A stretch of 46,568 nucleotides of DNA from Prauserella aidingensis (lineage in GTDB: Bacteria; Actinomycetota; Actinomycetes; Mycobacteriales; Pseudonocardiaceae). The stretch lies in the NCBI RefSeq assembly GCF_024171865.1, contig NZ_JAMTCN010000033.1:1-46568 (forward strand), written 5' to 3'. The notes beneath the pieces are model-generated. The model did not search any database, was not told the DNA's origin, and saw only the letters and a program-made list of their open reading frames with translations. A program made the translations under genes and the position numbers. Below, piece after piece: positions 19,317 to 27,325 of this stretch (its first letter is position 1; every line of letters starts with the position of its first letter).

Positions 19317-20273
19317 GTGGCGCAGAAGCTGATCATCGACACCGATCCGGGCGTGGACGACGCGTTCGCGCTCGCGCTGGCGGCCCTCGGCAGCGATGTC
19401 GAGCTCCTCGGCGTGACCAGCGTGTACGGCAACGTCCCGCTGTCGGCGACGACGATCAACGCCCGCCGGCTCCTGGCGCTGTGCAAACGACCCGACGTGC
19501 CCGTCGCGGCGGGCGCCGCACGGCCGCTGGTCCACCGCCATCCCAACGAGGCCGGATACGTCCACGGCGCCGACGGTCTGTCCGGCCGGTCCACGACGCT
19601 GCCCGAACCGGCCCGCCCGCTCGACGAGCGCGACGCGGTCGCCCTGATGGCGGACCTCCTCGCAGCCGCCGACGAACCGGTGACGATCGCGCCGATCGGT
19701 CCGCTCACCAACATCGCCGCGTTGTTGGCCGCGCACCCGGCCGCGGCCGAGAAGATCGAGCGGGTCGTGATCATGGGTGGCGCGCTGGGCCACGGCAACT
19801 CGACGGCCGCCGCCGAGTTCAACGTCTGGAGCGACCCGGAAGCCGCGCACCGCGTGCTGACCGGCGGTGAGGCCCCGTGCGTGCTCGTGCCGATGGACCT
19901 GACCTATCGCTGCGCGGTGGACGCCGCGTGGCTCGACGAGCTGGCCTCGTCCGGACCGATCGGTGCGGCGCTGCACGCCCTCACCCCGGACTACCGCGAG
20001 CACTACCGCGGCGCGCTCGGCTGGGACGGCATGGTGATCCACGACGCGGTCGCCGTCGCGGAGGCGATCCTGCCGGGAACGCTGCACACCGAACGCGTCC
20101 CCGTGCAGGTCGAGTGCTCGTTCGGACCGGGCCGGGGCGCCACGCACGCCGACCGGCGGCTACCCGCGCTGCGCGCGTCGGGCGCCGACCCCGTCCCGGC
20201 GGCCGAGGTCGAGGTCGCCGTCGACACGGATCTCGACGCGCTGCGCGGACTGCTGCTCGACCGGTTGCGGTGA
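19317..20273 (+). CDS. inosine-uridine-type nucleoside hydrolase
   Basis: About 318 residues. It splits purine or pyrimidine ribonucleosides into base and ribose. The N-terminal calcium-binding motif LIIDTDPGVDDAFA is complete. Other family blocks are VTSVYGN, IAPIGPLTNIAALL, VIMGGALG, and near the C terminus MVIHDAVAVAEAI with the catalytic-region His/Asp. The GTG at 19317 is preferred over the GTG at 19311 because GAGGAG (19306-19311) overlaps the latter and is correctly spaced for the former. It begins about 80 nt from the divergent HNH gene and may read into the NlpC/P60 gene, although that gene has its own promoter-like element. Confidence 0.92.
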   Translation: MAQKLIIDTDPGVDDAFALALAALGSDVELLGVTSVYGNVPLSATTINARRLLALCKRPDVPVAAGAARPLVHRHPNEAGYVHGADGLSGRSTTLPEPARPLDERDAVALMADLLAAADEPVTIAPIGPLTNIAALLAAHPAAAEKIERVVIMGGALGHGNSTAAAEFNVWSDPEAAHRVLTGGEAPCVLVPMDLTYRCAVDAAWLDELASSGPIGAALHALTPDYREHYRGALGWDGMVIHDAVAVAEAILPGTLHTERVPVQVECSFGPGRGATHADRRLPALRASGADPVPAAEVEVAVDTDLDALRGLLLDRLR

Positions 20274-20304
20274 CCTCGACCGTGCCCCGTCCCGCGGCGC
20301 TCCG

Positions 20305-20317
20305 TATCCTCTGAGCC
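20305..20317 (+). promoter_or_regulatory. likely leaderless -10 element of the NlpC/P60 gene
   Basis: TATCCT (20305-20310), then seven bases, then ATG 20318, with no Shine-Dalgarno. Confidence 0.55.
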
Positions 20318-21568
20318 ATGACTTCGGGGGAGACCGAGACAGAGTCGTCCACGGCGCCCGGGCCCGGCTCGACGGCGCCCGCGACGGCCCCGCACGCCCG
20401 GCGCCGCCTCGCCGCGCTGCTCGCCCTCGCCACCGCGGTCGTACTGGCCGCGGGCGTGATCACCGTCGTGCAGTTGACGCCCGCACCCGCCGGTGACACG
20501 GGTGCCGCGGCAGCGGCGGCGGACGGTGCGGCCGCGGGCAGGCAGGCACCCGGCCCCGGCAGTACCCCGGCGTCCGGGCAGACCCCGCAACCGGAATCGA
20601 CACCGCAGCCGACCAGTTCCCGGCCCGCCCGGGACGTGCCGCAGGAGCAGGGCACGCGGTTCGAGGCATGGGTCGACGAGGTCGCGGGGTGGCTCGACAT
20701 CCCGCGTCCCGCCATGCACGCCTACGCCACGGCGACCGTGCGCATGGAGAAGGAGAAGCCGGGCTGCAACCTGTCGTGGGTCACGCTCGCCGGCATCGGC
20801 CGCACCACCAGCGACCACGGCCGGGAGGGTGACCGCACCCTCACGCGGGACGGCACGCCCACCTCGCCCATCGGCACCATCGAGCTGCGCAACTTCGCGG
20901 GCGACGTCATCTCCCAGGAGGGCGCCGAAGGCCCGCTGCAGCTCTCCCCCGCCGTCTGGCAGCAGTGGGCGGCGACCTCGGCGGGCGACGTGCCGAACAT
21001 CCAGGACATCGACGACGCGGCACTCACCGCAGGCCGCGCGCTGTGCGACGGCGGGCGCGATCTGGACCAGGGGCAACAGTGGCTGGCAGGGGTCTCCGCG
21101 CTCCACGACGAACCGCTGTTCCTCCACCGGGTGCTGGCCACGGCCAACGTCTACGGCACGGTCGGCATGCAGGACGAACCGCCCAACGAGAAGGTGCTGC
21201 GGGCGGTCACGTTCGCCATCGAGAAGATCGGCCTGCCGTACGTGTGGGGCGGTAACGGCACGGAACAGGGCGACGCCGGTTTCGACTGCTCGGGCCTGAC
21301 GACCGCGGCGTACGCGTCGGCGGGGGTCTCGCTCGAACGCACCGCCCACTGGCAGTACTCCTCACTCCCGATCATCGGCCCCGACGAGCAGCCCCGGCTG
21401 GGCGACCTGGTGTTCTTCGGCGACCCCGACACGAAGATCCACCACGTCGGGATGTACATCGGCAACCAGCAGATGATCGATGCGCCGACGTTCGGCCAGG
21501 CCGTGCAGGTGCACAACTACCGCAAGCCCGGTGATTCCTACGCCGGCGCGGGCAGACCGGTGGCATGA
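20318..21568 (+). CDS. cell-wall hydrolase: transglycosylase-like domain plus NlpC/P60 peptidase
   Basis: 416 residues. A short cytoplasmic N terminus, one membrane anchor (about residues 28-50), a Pro/Gln/Thr-rich linker (55-110), then a lytic-transglycosylase-like domain (about 120-275) and a C-terminal NlpC/P60 domain (about 288-416). The peptidase carries its Cys (FDCSGLT, about residue 324) and His (HHVGMYIG, about 376), so it should cut peptidoglycan stem peptides. In the first domain the usual catalytic Glu in the G-R-x-E-S-x-H-G motif is Thr (GRTTSDHG, residue 164). LQLSPAVWQQW and other features keep the fold. So the transglycosylase part may only bind glycan. Confidence 0.88.
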   Translation: MTSGETETESSTAPGPGSTAPATAPHARRRLAALLALATAVVLAAGVITVVQLTPAPAGDTGAAAAAADGAAAGRQAPGPGSTPASGQTPQPESTPQPTSSRPARDVPQEQGTRFEAWVDEVAGWLDIPRPAMHAYATATVRMEKEKPGCNLSWVTLAGIGRTTSDHGREGDRTLTRDGTPTSPIGTIELRNFAGDVISQEGAEGPLQLSPAVWQQWAATSAGDVPNIQDIDDAALTAGRALCDGGRDLDQGQQWLAGVSALHDEPLFLHRVLATANVYGTVGMQDEPPNEKVLRAVTFAIEKIGLPYVWGGNGTEQGDAGFDCSGLTTAAYASAGVSLERTAHWQYSSLPIIGPDEQPRLGDLVFFGDPDTKIHHVGMYIGNQQMIDAPTFGQAVQVHNYRKPGDSYAGAGRPVA

Positions 21569-21635
21569 CCCGCGCGGGCCCCGGTACGCCCCGGACATCA
21601 CACGGTTCGACCACGACTGCGTCAGGAGCGTGACC

Positions 21636-22490
21636 ATGGAGACGACGAGCGATTCCTTCCGCACCTCCACCGGGGTCGACCTCGGACTGGAACACTTCGG
21701 TGATCCGGCGGCACCGCTCGTCCTGCTCGTCGGAGGCCCGACGATGCTGTCGTGGCCCGACGAACTCTGCGAGGCACTGGCTCGCCGGGGACGCCACGTC
21801 GTGCGCTACGACCTGCGCGATGCGGGCGCGTCGACCACCGGGGACCCGGACGCCCCGGACTACACCCTGCGCGACCTCGCCCGCGACGCCGCCGTGCTCG
21901 CCCGCGACCTCGACGATCTACCTGCACACCTGGCCGGTATCGGGATCGGCGGCATGGTCGCCCAGGTGGCCGCGCTCGACCACCCCGACGCGTTCTCGGC
22001 GCTGACCCTCGCGGGCACGCGGCCCGTCGCTCCGGGCCCGGTCGACGCCGACCTGCCCGACCACGACGCCCACACCATGGAACGGGCGTTCGCGCTCCCG
22101 GCTCCGGACTGGTCCGACCGCGACGCCGTGGCCGACTTCGCCGCCGCGAACGCCGAGGTCCTCGGCAACGACCCGACGGCTGCACGCGCCACCGCGGCCC
22201 GCATCTTCGACCGCACGCCGTCGGCGGAGCCTGCGGTGCACCGCGCCAACCAGCTGGGCACGGTCTTCGCCGCACTGGACTGCACACCGCGCTGGCGGGA
22301 GCGACTCTCCGAGTTGGCCGTGCCGACGCTCGTCGTCCACGGCAGGCGCGACCCGTTCTTCCCCGTGGGCAACGGCGAAACCCTCGCCACGGAGATCCCC
22401 GACGCCCGGTTGCACGTGCTCGACGAGGCGGCGGCCGCGATCCCCCACGATCTCGTCGAGGAGGTCGCGGCCGCCATGGTCGCGCGGTAG
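21636..22490 (+). CDS. alpha/beta-hydrolase fold protein lacking the nucleophile Ser
   Basis: About 284 residues, similar in layout to RdmC-like esterases: LVLLVGGPTMLSWPDELCEAL, RYDLRDAGASTT, then the nucleophile elbow. The elbow reads GIGIGGM (residues 101-107) where active members have GxSxG, so the nucleophile position is Gly103. The acid motif VVHGRRDPFFPV and a C-terminal His in IPHDLVEE remain. It may be a non-catalytic binding protein or use another mechanism. ATG 21636 has GGAG eight bases upstream; GTG 21630 is an alternative. It converges on the P450 gene with 42 bp between. Confidence 0.82.
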   Translation: METTSDSFRTSTGVDLGLEHFGDPAAPLVLLVGGPTMLSWPDELCEALARRGRHVVRYDLRDAGASTTGDPDAPDYTLRDLARDAAVLARDLDDLPAHLAGIGIGGMVAQVAALDHPDAFSALTLAGTRPVAPGPVDADLPDHDAHTMERAFALPAPDWSDRDAVADFAAANAEVLGNDPTAARATAARIFDRTPSAEPAVHRANQLGTVFAALDCTPRWRERLSELAVPTLVVHGRRDPFFPVGNGETLATEIPDARLHVLDEAAAAIPHDLVEEVAAAMVAR

Positions 22491-22532
22491 ACCGCCGACC
22501 GGGCCTGTCGAACCCGCCTGGTCCGTCGGCCG

Positions 22533-23771
22533 TCACGGCCGCCAGGTGACCGGAAGCGCGTGAACACCGTAGATGTTCATGTCGGTCCTGAGTGGAACGT
22601 CGTCGGCGGGCACGGCGAGCCGGAGCGTCGGGAAACGCCGTAACAGCGCTCCGAAACCGGCACGCAGCTCCATCCGGGCCAACTGGCCTCCGAGGCACTG
22701 ATGCACCCCGTGGCCGAACGCCACCTGGCCACGGGCATCGCGGCGGAGGTCGAGCGTGTCGGGATCGTCGAACCGCCGCGGATCGCGGTTGGCTGCCAGC
22801 AGTGACACCACGACGGTCGACCCGGCATCGATGGTCTCGCCGCCCAACGGGATGTCCTCGGTGGCATAGCGGTAGAAGATGTCGGCGACGGACAGGTAGC
22901 GCATCAGCTCCTCCACCGCCCGTGGCAGCAGCTCCGGATCGGCCCGCAGCGCGGCCGCCTGCTGCGGATGCTGCAGCAGTGCGAAGGTGCCGAGCCCCAA
23001 CATGTTCGCCGTCGTCTCGTACCCGGCGAGCATCAGCAGGAAGGCCGTTCCGGTCAGTTCCCCGATCGTCAGGTCGTCCTGCCCTGCCAGCTCGGAGAGG
23101 ATGTCGTCACCGGGCTCGGCCCGTTTGCGGGTGACGAGTTCGGCCAGATACGTCGTCATGGCCGAGTAGGCCGCCATCTTGTCCTCGAGCGACGGATCCC
23201 GCATCAGGAAGGTGGCGGCGTCCTCCTGGAATCCCTGCCGGTCGGCGTAGGGCACCCCGAGCAGTTCGCAGATCACCAGCGACGGCACCGGTAGTGCGAA
23301 CTCGGCCACCAGGTCCACCGGTGATTGCTTCAGCGACATCGCGTCCAGAACCCCTTCGACGACGTCGACGACGCGCTGCTCCAGCTGCTTCATCCGGGTG
23401 GCGGTGAACGCGGCGGTGAGCCTGCGCCGCAGCCGCGTGTGATCCGGCGGGTCCATCGCGATGAACAGTCCCGGCGTCGGTGGGCTCGGCTCGGTCTGTA
23501 CCGGCATGCCCGGGGTCTCGTACGGCACGTGCACGACGCCGAGGTCCTGCCGGGAACTGAACCGGGTGTCCGCCAGCAGTCGACGTGCCTCGTCGTGGCC
23601 GGTGACGAGCCAGCCCCGGTGTCCGTCGGGGAAGCCGAGCGGACTGACCGGGCGCACGTCGCGCAGAGCGGCGAGGGCGCCGGGCGAATCGAAGGGTCCC
23701 CGGTCGCGTTCCGTGGGGAGTCGCTGCGGTACGGGGGCCGCACCGCCTGCGGGTGTGTTGGCGTGTGGCAT
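22533..23771 (-). CDS. cytochrome P450 monooxygenase
   Basis: About 412 residues, the usual length for soluble bacterial P450s. Landmarks: I-helix oxygen-binding motif LMLAGYETTAN, K-helix EELMRYL (ExxR), and heme loop FGHGVHQCLGGQLAR with the iron-ligating Cys at about residue 359. MDPPDHTRLRRRLTAAFT is the C-helix block. ATG 23771 has GGAGG seven bases upstream. It starts 45 nt after the ABC permease on the same strand, so it is probably co-transcribed with the exporter, as for a tailoring or detoxifying enzyme. Substrate unknown; it needs ferredoxin and reductase from elsewhere. Confidence 0.95.
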   Translation of the reverse strand: MPHANTPAGGAAPVPQRLPTERDRGPFDSPGALAALRDVRPVSPLGFPDGHRGWLVTGHDEARRLLADTRFSSRQDLGVVHVPYETPGMPVQTEPSPPTPGLFIAMDPPDHTRLRRRLTAAFTATRMKQLEQRVVDVVEGVLDAMSLKQSPVDLVAEFALPVPSLVICELLGVPYADRQGFQEDAATFLMRDPSLEDKMAAYSAMTTYLAELVTRKRAEPGDDILSELAGQDDLTIGELTGTAFLLMLAGYETTANMLGLGTFALLQHPQQAAALRADPELLPRAVEELMRYLSVADIFYRYATEDIPLGGETIDAGSTVVVSLLAANRDPRRFDDPDTLDLRRDARGQVAFGHGVHQCLGGQLARMELRAGFGALLRRFPTLRLAVPADDVPLRTDMNIYGVHALPVTWRP

Positions 23772-23816
23772 TCGCGTTCCTCCGTAGGGTTTCACCGATC
23801 CGAGAGCGTTGCTCGG

Positions 23817-24644
23817 TCAGTGGGGGTATTCGCGGTTGAACAGGCGGCGTGACCACAGGTAGCCGGCCGCGGCGCACAGCACGCACCAGCCGAGCGCGAA
23901 CCACGCCTCGTTGCCGATCGGGCCGCCGGTCAGCAACCCGCGCAGGGTCCCGATGATCGGCGTGAACGGCTGGTACTCGGCGAACCACCGCAGCCCCGCG
24001 GGCATCGACTCCACGGGCACGAACCCGCTGCCGAGGAACGGCAACAGCACCAGCGGCATCAGCACGTTGCTCGCGGTCTCGACGCTCGAACACGCCTGTC
24101 CGGCCGCGACCGCGAGCCACACCAGGGCGAACGTGACGGCCAGGAGCAGTCCGGCCGCGGCGAGCCAGGCCGCCGGCCCCGCCGACGGCCGGAAACCGAC
24201 GAGCAACGCGACCCCGATCACGACGACGAGCGCGATCGCCGCCTGGATGACACTGCCCAGTACGTGGCCGGTCAGGACCGACATGCGGGCGATGTGCATG
24301 GTGCGCAGCCGCGCGACGATGCCCTCGGTCAGGTCCGTGGCGACCGAGATCGCGGTACCCTGCACGGTGGAGGTCACGGTCATCACGATGATCGCGGGCA
24401 CGACGTAGGCCACGTACTCGGCGCGGCCGGCTCCGGCTGTTCCCGCGATGCCGGCTCCCAGTGCGTCGCCGAAGACGTACACGAACAGCAGCAGGAACAC
24501 GACCGGCATGCCGACGAGGGTCAGCGTCATCGACGGATACCGGAGCATGTGACGGAGGTTCCGCCGGAGCATGGTCGCCGAGTCCCGCAACGGGTGTATC
24601 TGTCCAATGTGGACCTGGGTCGTAGGGGTGGTGGTGTGGGTCAT
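23817..24644 (-). CDS. DrrB-type ABC-2 exporter permease
   Basis: About 275 residues with six predicted membrane helices, beginning in MTLTLVGMPVVFLLLFVYVFG and ending in ALGWCVLCAAAGYLW. A VVPAIIVMTVTSTVQGTAISVATDLTEGIVARLRTM block is typical of the ABC-2 transporter family that includes daunorubicin-resistance DrrB. It forms an exporter with the ATPase encoded just upstream: the two genes overlap by four bases (ATGA at 24641-24644), a sign of translational coupling. Substrate unknown; the following P450 suggests a small hydrophobic compound. Confidence 0.9.
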   Translation of the reverse strand: MTHTTTPTTQVHIGQIHPLRDSATMLRRNLRHMLRYPSMTLTLVGMPVVFLLLFVYVFGDALGAGIAGTAGAGRAEYVAYVVPAIIVMTVTSTVQGTAISVATDLTEGIVARLRTMHIARMSVLTGHVLGSVIQAAIALVVVIGVALLVGFRPSAGPAAWLAAAGLLLAVTFALVWLAVAAGQACSSVETASNVLMPLVLLPFLGSGFVPVESMPAGLRWFAEYQPFTPIIGTLRGLLTGGPIGNEAWFALGWCVLCAAAGYLWSRRLFNREYPH

Positions 24645-25597
24645 GGCGTACCCGCTTTCTCGTCGGCCGGATGTCCGGTGAGTGCCAGGAAGACGTCGTC
24701 GAGATCGGGCGTGTGGATCGTCAGGCCCTCGACGTCGATACGGTGGTGGTCGAGCAGGCCCAGCAGGGTCCGGAGTGATCCGACACCGCCGTCGCCGGGC
24801 ACCTGCAGCGCGAGCGCGTCGTCGTCCCGCGTCGCGGACCCGACCACCCGTGACGCGGCCTCGAGTGCGCCGATGTCCCCGAACTGCAACCGGACGTGCC
24901 CACCGGGGATGCGCCGTTTCAGTTCGTCGGGTGTCCCCTCGGCGACGAGACGGCCGTGGTCGAGCACGGCGACCCGGTCGGCGAGTGCGTCGGCCTCGTC
25001 CAGGTACTGCGTCGTCAGGAACACTGTGACGCCGCCGGCGACGAGTTCGTCGACGATGCGCCACATGTCTCGGCGGCTGCGTGGATCGAGTCCGGTGGTC
25101 GGCTCGTCGAGAAAGATCACCCGCGGCCGGCCCATCAGCGTCATGGCGAGGTCGAGCCTCCGCCGCATACCGCCGGAATAGGTGGAGGCGGGTTTTCCCG
25201 CGGCATCGGTGAGGTCGAACCGTTCGAGCAGCTCGGCCGCGCGGGCTCGGCCCGTGGCACGGTCGAGGTGGTGCAGGTCGGCCATCAGCCGCAGGTTCTC
25301 GGCGCCGGTGAGCAGTCCGTCCACGGCGGAGAACTGCCCGGTCACGCCGATGGCGGCCCGCACGGCGTCGCGGTCGGCGGCCACGTCGTGCCCGGCGACC
25401 CGCGCGCTGCCGCCGTCGGCGGCGAGCAGGGTGGTGAGAATCTTGACGGTCGTCGTCTTGCCGGCACCGTTGGCGCCGAGCAGGGCGAACACCGTGCCGG
25501 ACGCGACGGTCAGGTCGAGACCGTCGAGAACGACGTGGTCGGCGAACGACCGGCGGAGCCCGTTCACGGCGATCGCCGGTGGACTGTGATTGGTCAT
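24641..25597 (-). CDS. DrrA-type ABC exporter ATP-binding protein
   Basis: About 318 residues. Walker A LGANGAGKTTTVK, Q-loop VTGQFSAVDGLLTG, signature YSGGMRRRLDLA, Walker B RVIFLDEPTTGLDPRSRR and H-loop QYLDEADALADR. The C-terminal ~90 residues (LQFGDIGALEAASRVV..., LTIHTPDLDDVFLALTG) match the DrrA-type extension seen in antibiotic-resistance exporters. ATG 25597 has AAAGGA upstream. The 256-bp space before it, on the side of the DUF4097 gene, is long enough for a separate promoter. Confidence 0.93.
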   Translation of the reverse strand: MTNHSPPAIAVNGLRRSFADHVVLDGLDLTVASGTVFALLGANGAGKTTTVKILTTLLAADGGSARVAGHDVAADRDAVRAAIGVTGQFSAVDGLLTGAENLRLMADLHHLDRATGRARAAELLERFDLTDAAGKPASTYSGGMRRRLDLAMTLMGRPRVIFLDEPTTGLDPRSRRDMWRIVDELVAGGVTVFLTTQYLDEADALADRVAVLDHGRLVAEGTPDELKRRIPGGHVRLQFGDIGALEAASRVVGSATRDDDALALQVPGDGGVGSLRTLLGLLDHHRIDVEGLTIHTPDLDDVFLALTGHPADEKAGTP

Positions 25598-25647
25598 GGT
25601 CGTCCTTTCTGGACAGGAGGCATCGACGGCGAAAAGGGGAATTCGAG

Positions 25648-25735
25648 GGAGAACCGTTCGCCGAATGCGGGAACGGCACGAGTCGACCGCCGTGTCGGTC
25701 ACGGATCACGAGCGGTGAGGAGAACGGTTCGCCGA
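25648..25735. repeat. 17-bp near-identical repeat pair upstream of drrA-type gene
   Basis: GGAGAACCGTTCGCCGA at 25648-25664 and GGAGAACGGTTCGCCGA at 25719-25735 differ at one base, 71 bp apart. The core GAACSGTTC is itself close to palindromic. Location 51-138 nt before the ATPase start suggests an operator pair. The rest of the 25598-25853 gap holds short purine-rich GGCGAGRTG repeats and no convincing gene. Confidence 0.45.
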
Positions 25736-25853
25736 GGTGAGATACGGCGAGATGCGGCGAGGTGAGAGGACGCGAGGCGGAACGGACTCGGTGTGCGAAC
25801 CGACCGGGAGCGGTGCCGGCGGATCGCCGACCGGTGACCGCGCCGGGGTCGCG

Positions 25854-26702
25854 TCAGGCGCGGCGGACGGTGACGTCGCCGGTCGAGGTGCGACCCCGGA
25901 CCTCGACGGTCCGGTCGGACTCGTCGGGGCCGAGTGCGTCGTCGAGCAGGTTGCGGAGTTGGCCGAACGTGGTCTCGACGTCGAGCCACGCGGCGGTTCC
26001 CGCGGCGATGCCGAGGTCGAGGTCGCCCATCGACGTACCCAGTTCCACCCTGCCGCGTGCGATCTCACCGAGCCGGATGGGGCCGTTGTGGGTCCTGACG
26101 TCGACGTTCGCACCGGCCTCGTCCACGAGGATGGCCCCGTTGGCGGAGCGGACGCGCAGGTCTCCGGCCACGGCGTCGATCTCGGTGTCGCCGTTGGAGT
26201 TCTTGATCCCGGCGTCGCCCTCCACCCTGCCGACACTGACCTTGCCCGAACCGGTGCGGATGTCACCGTCGCCGTCGATCCTGTCGACGGTGACGTGACC
26301 GGCGCCGGTGCCGAGCTGTGCGGGGCCGCTGCGTTCGACCCGGATGTCGCCCATCCCGGTCTTGAGCTTCACCCCGCCCAGCGCGCCCTCGCACCGGACA
26401 CCGCCCATGTGGAGCCTGCCGTCCACTCGGGACCCGGCGGGCAGTTCGATCGTGATGTCGGCCGAGCGGGTCTTGCGGGAGAAGTCGAACGCGCGGGGCT
26501 TCTGCCCGGTCACCCGCACTTCGTCGCCGGACTGGTCGACCCGGACCTTGCCGGCTGCCTCCACATCGGACTCGTTCGACGGGTCGCTCGCGGCGACCTC
26601 GACGACCGTGTCGGCCCGGTCACTCGCGACGATGTGGACGTCACGGGCGACACCGAGGTCGAGCATTACGAAGACAGGCCCGGGAGTGTCGAAGACAAGC
26701 AT
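25854..26702 (-). CDS. DUF4097-family beta-strand repeat (adhesin-like) protein
   Basis: About 282 residues made largely of short beta repeats containing G-D-I/V motifs (TGMGDIRVE, TGAGHVTVD, GDGDIRTGSGKVSV, NGDTEIDAVAGDLRVRSANGAI, TSTGDVTVRR), the right-handed beta-helix pattern of DUF4097. No signal peptide or membrane anchor, so it is probably cytoplasmic. Molecular role unknown for the family; in actinomycetes it is often found between a small RHH regulator and a DrrAB-type exporter, as here. ATG 26702 is preferred over the GTG two codons earlier because the AAAGG ribosome site is well spaced for it. Confidence 0.85.
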   Translation of the reverse strand: MLVFDTPGPVFVMLDLGVARDVHIVASDRADTVVEVAASDPSNESDVEAAGKVRVDQSGDEVRVTGQKPRAFDFSRKTRSADITIELPAGSRVDGRLHMGGVRCEGALGGVKLKTGMGDIRVERSGPAQLGTGAGHVTVDRIDGDGDIRTGSGKVSVGRVEGDAGIKNSNGDTEIDAVAGDLRVRSANGAILVDEAGANVDVRTHNGPIRLGEIARGRVELGTSMGDLDLGIAAGTAAWLDVETTFGQLRNLLDDALGPDESDRTVEVRGRTSTGDVTVRRA

Positions 26703-26797
26703 GATCACCCTTTCTCACGTGCCGGCACCGCCGGCCGGACGGCCGGGAGCCGGGCGATGGCGTGCTGACGTGGAGCACGTGCGGACATGCGGACCGG

Positions 26798-27325
26798 TCA
26801 CCGCACCCAACCGGTGAACTGCTGCCGCGAGCGGACTCCCGACGCGGCGCCGCCACGGCGCCCGTCGTCGCCCTCGCCGCCCAGTGCCGCCGCGGCAGCG
26901 CGCACCAGCCAGGCGTTGACCGACCGGCCCTCCTCGGCCGCGGCCTCGTCCACCGCCGCCTTCAGCTTCTCGGGCAGGCGGACGTTGATCCGCGTGGTCG
27001 GGCCGTCCTCCGCGATCGAGACCGCGGACTCGGACCTGCCAGCGGTCGGCGGCGTGCGGTCGCCGACCGGCCCCGACGCTTCGGGCGTCGGTGTCACGAC
27101 GAACTCGGGATCACGGCCCCGCAACCGCAGTTCGACCGCCCCGGGAGCCAGGTCCCGGGTGATCTCGTCGGCAGCCCCCGACAACGCGTCGAGCAGCGTC
27201 ATCCGGATCGCCGATTCGAGCGAACCCGCCAGCCGCTCGACCAGTGCGCGAGCGTCCTCGCCACCAGCCTCGGCGAGCGCGGCGAACTCCCGGCCGAGGT
27301 TGTCCACGTACACGTTCAACTCCAT
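26798..27325 (-). CDS. ribbon-helix-helix (HicB/Arc-like) regulator
   Basis: 175 residues. N-terminal helical part MELNVYVDNLGREFAALAEAGGEDARALVERL, a flexible Pro/Thr/Ser centre (about 82-110) and a C-terminal Arc-type ribbon-helix-helix at about 112-150 (TRINVRLPEKLKAAVDEAAAEEGRSVNAWLVRAAAAAL). Such proteins are often labelled HicB-family antitoxin, but no toxin gene is next to it, so a plain repressor is more likely. It leads the cluster with the DUF4097 gene 95 nt downstream. A strong promoter with a perfect palindrome in its spacer lies directly before it (27332-27360), suggesting autoregulation. No Shine-Dalgarno; the ATG is six bases after the -10. Confidence 0.85.
   Translation of the reverse strand: MELNVYVDNLGREFAALAEAGGEDARALVERLAGSLESAIRMTLLDALSGAADEITRDLAPGAVELRLRGRDPEFVVTPTPEASGPVGDRTPPTAGRSESAVSIAEDGPTTRINVRLPEKLKAAVDEAAAEEGRSVNAWLVRAAAAALGGEGDDGRRGGAASGVRSRQQFTGWVR

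Noticed and set aside
26798-27325. RHH gene considered as the antitoxin of a HicAB-type toxin-antitoxin pair
   Set aside because: No small toxin frame lies next to it; the neighbours are a DUF4097 protein and a sigma factor.
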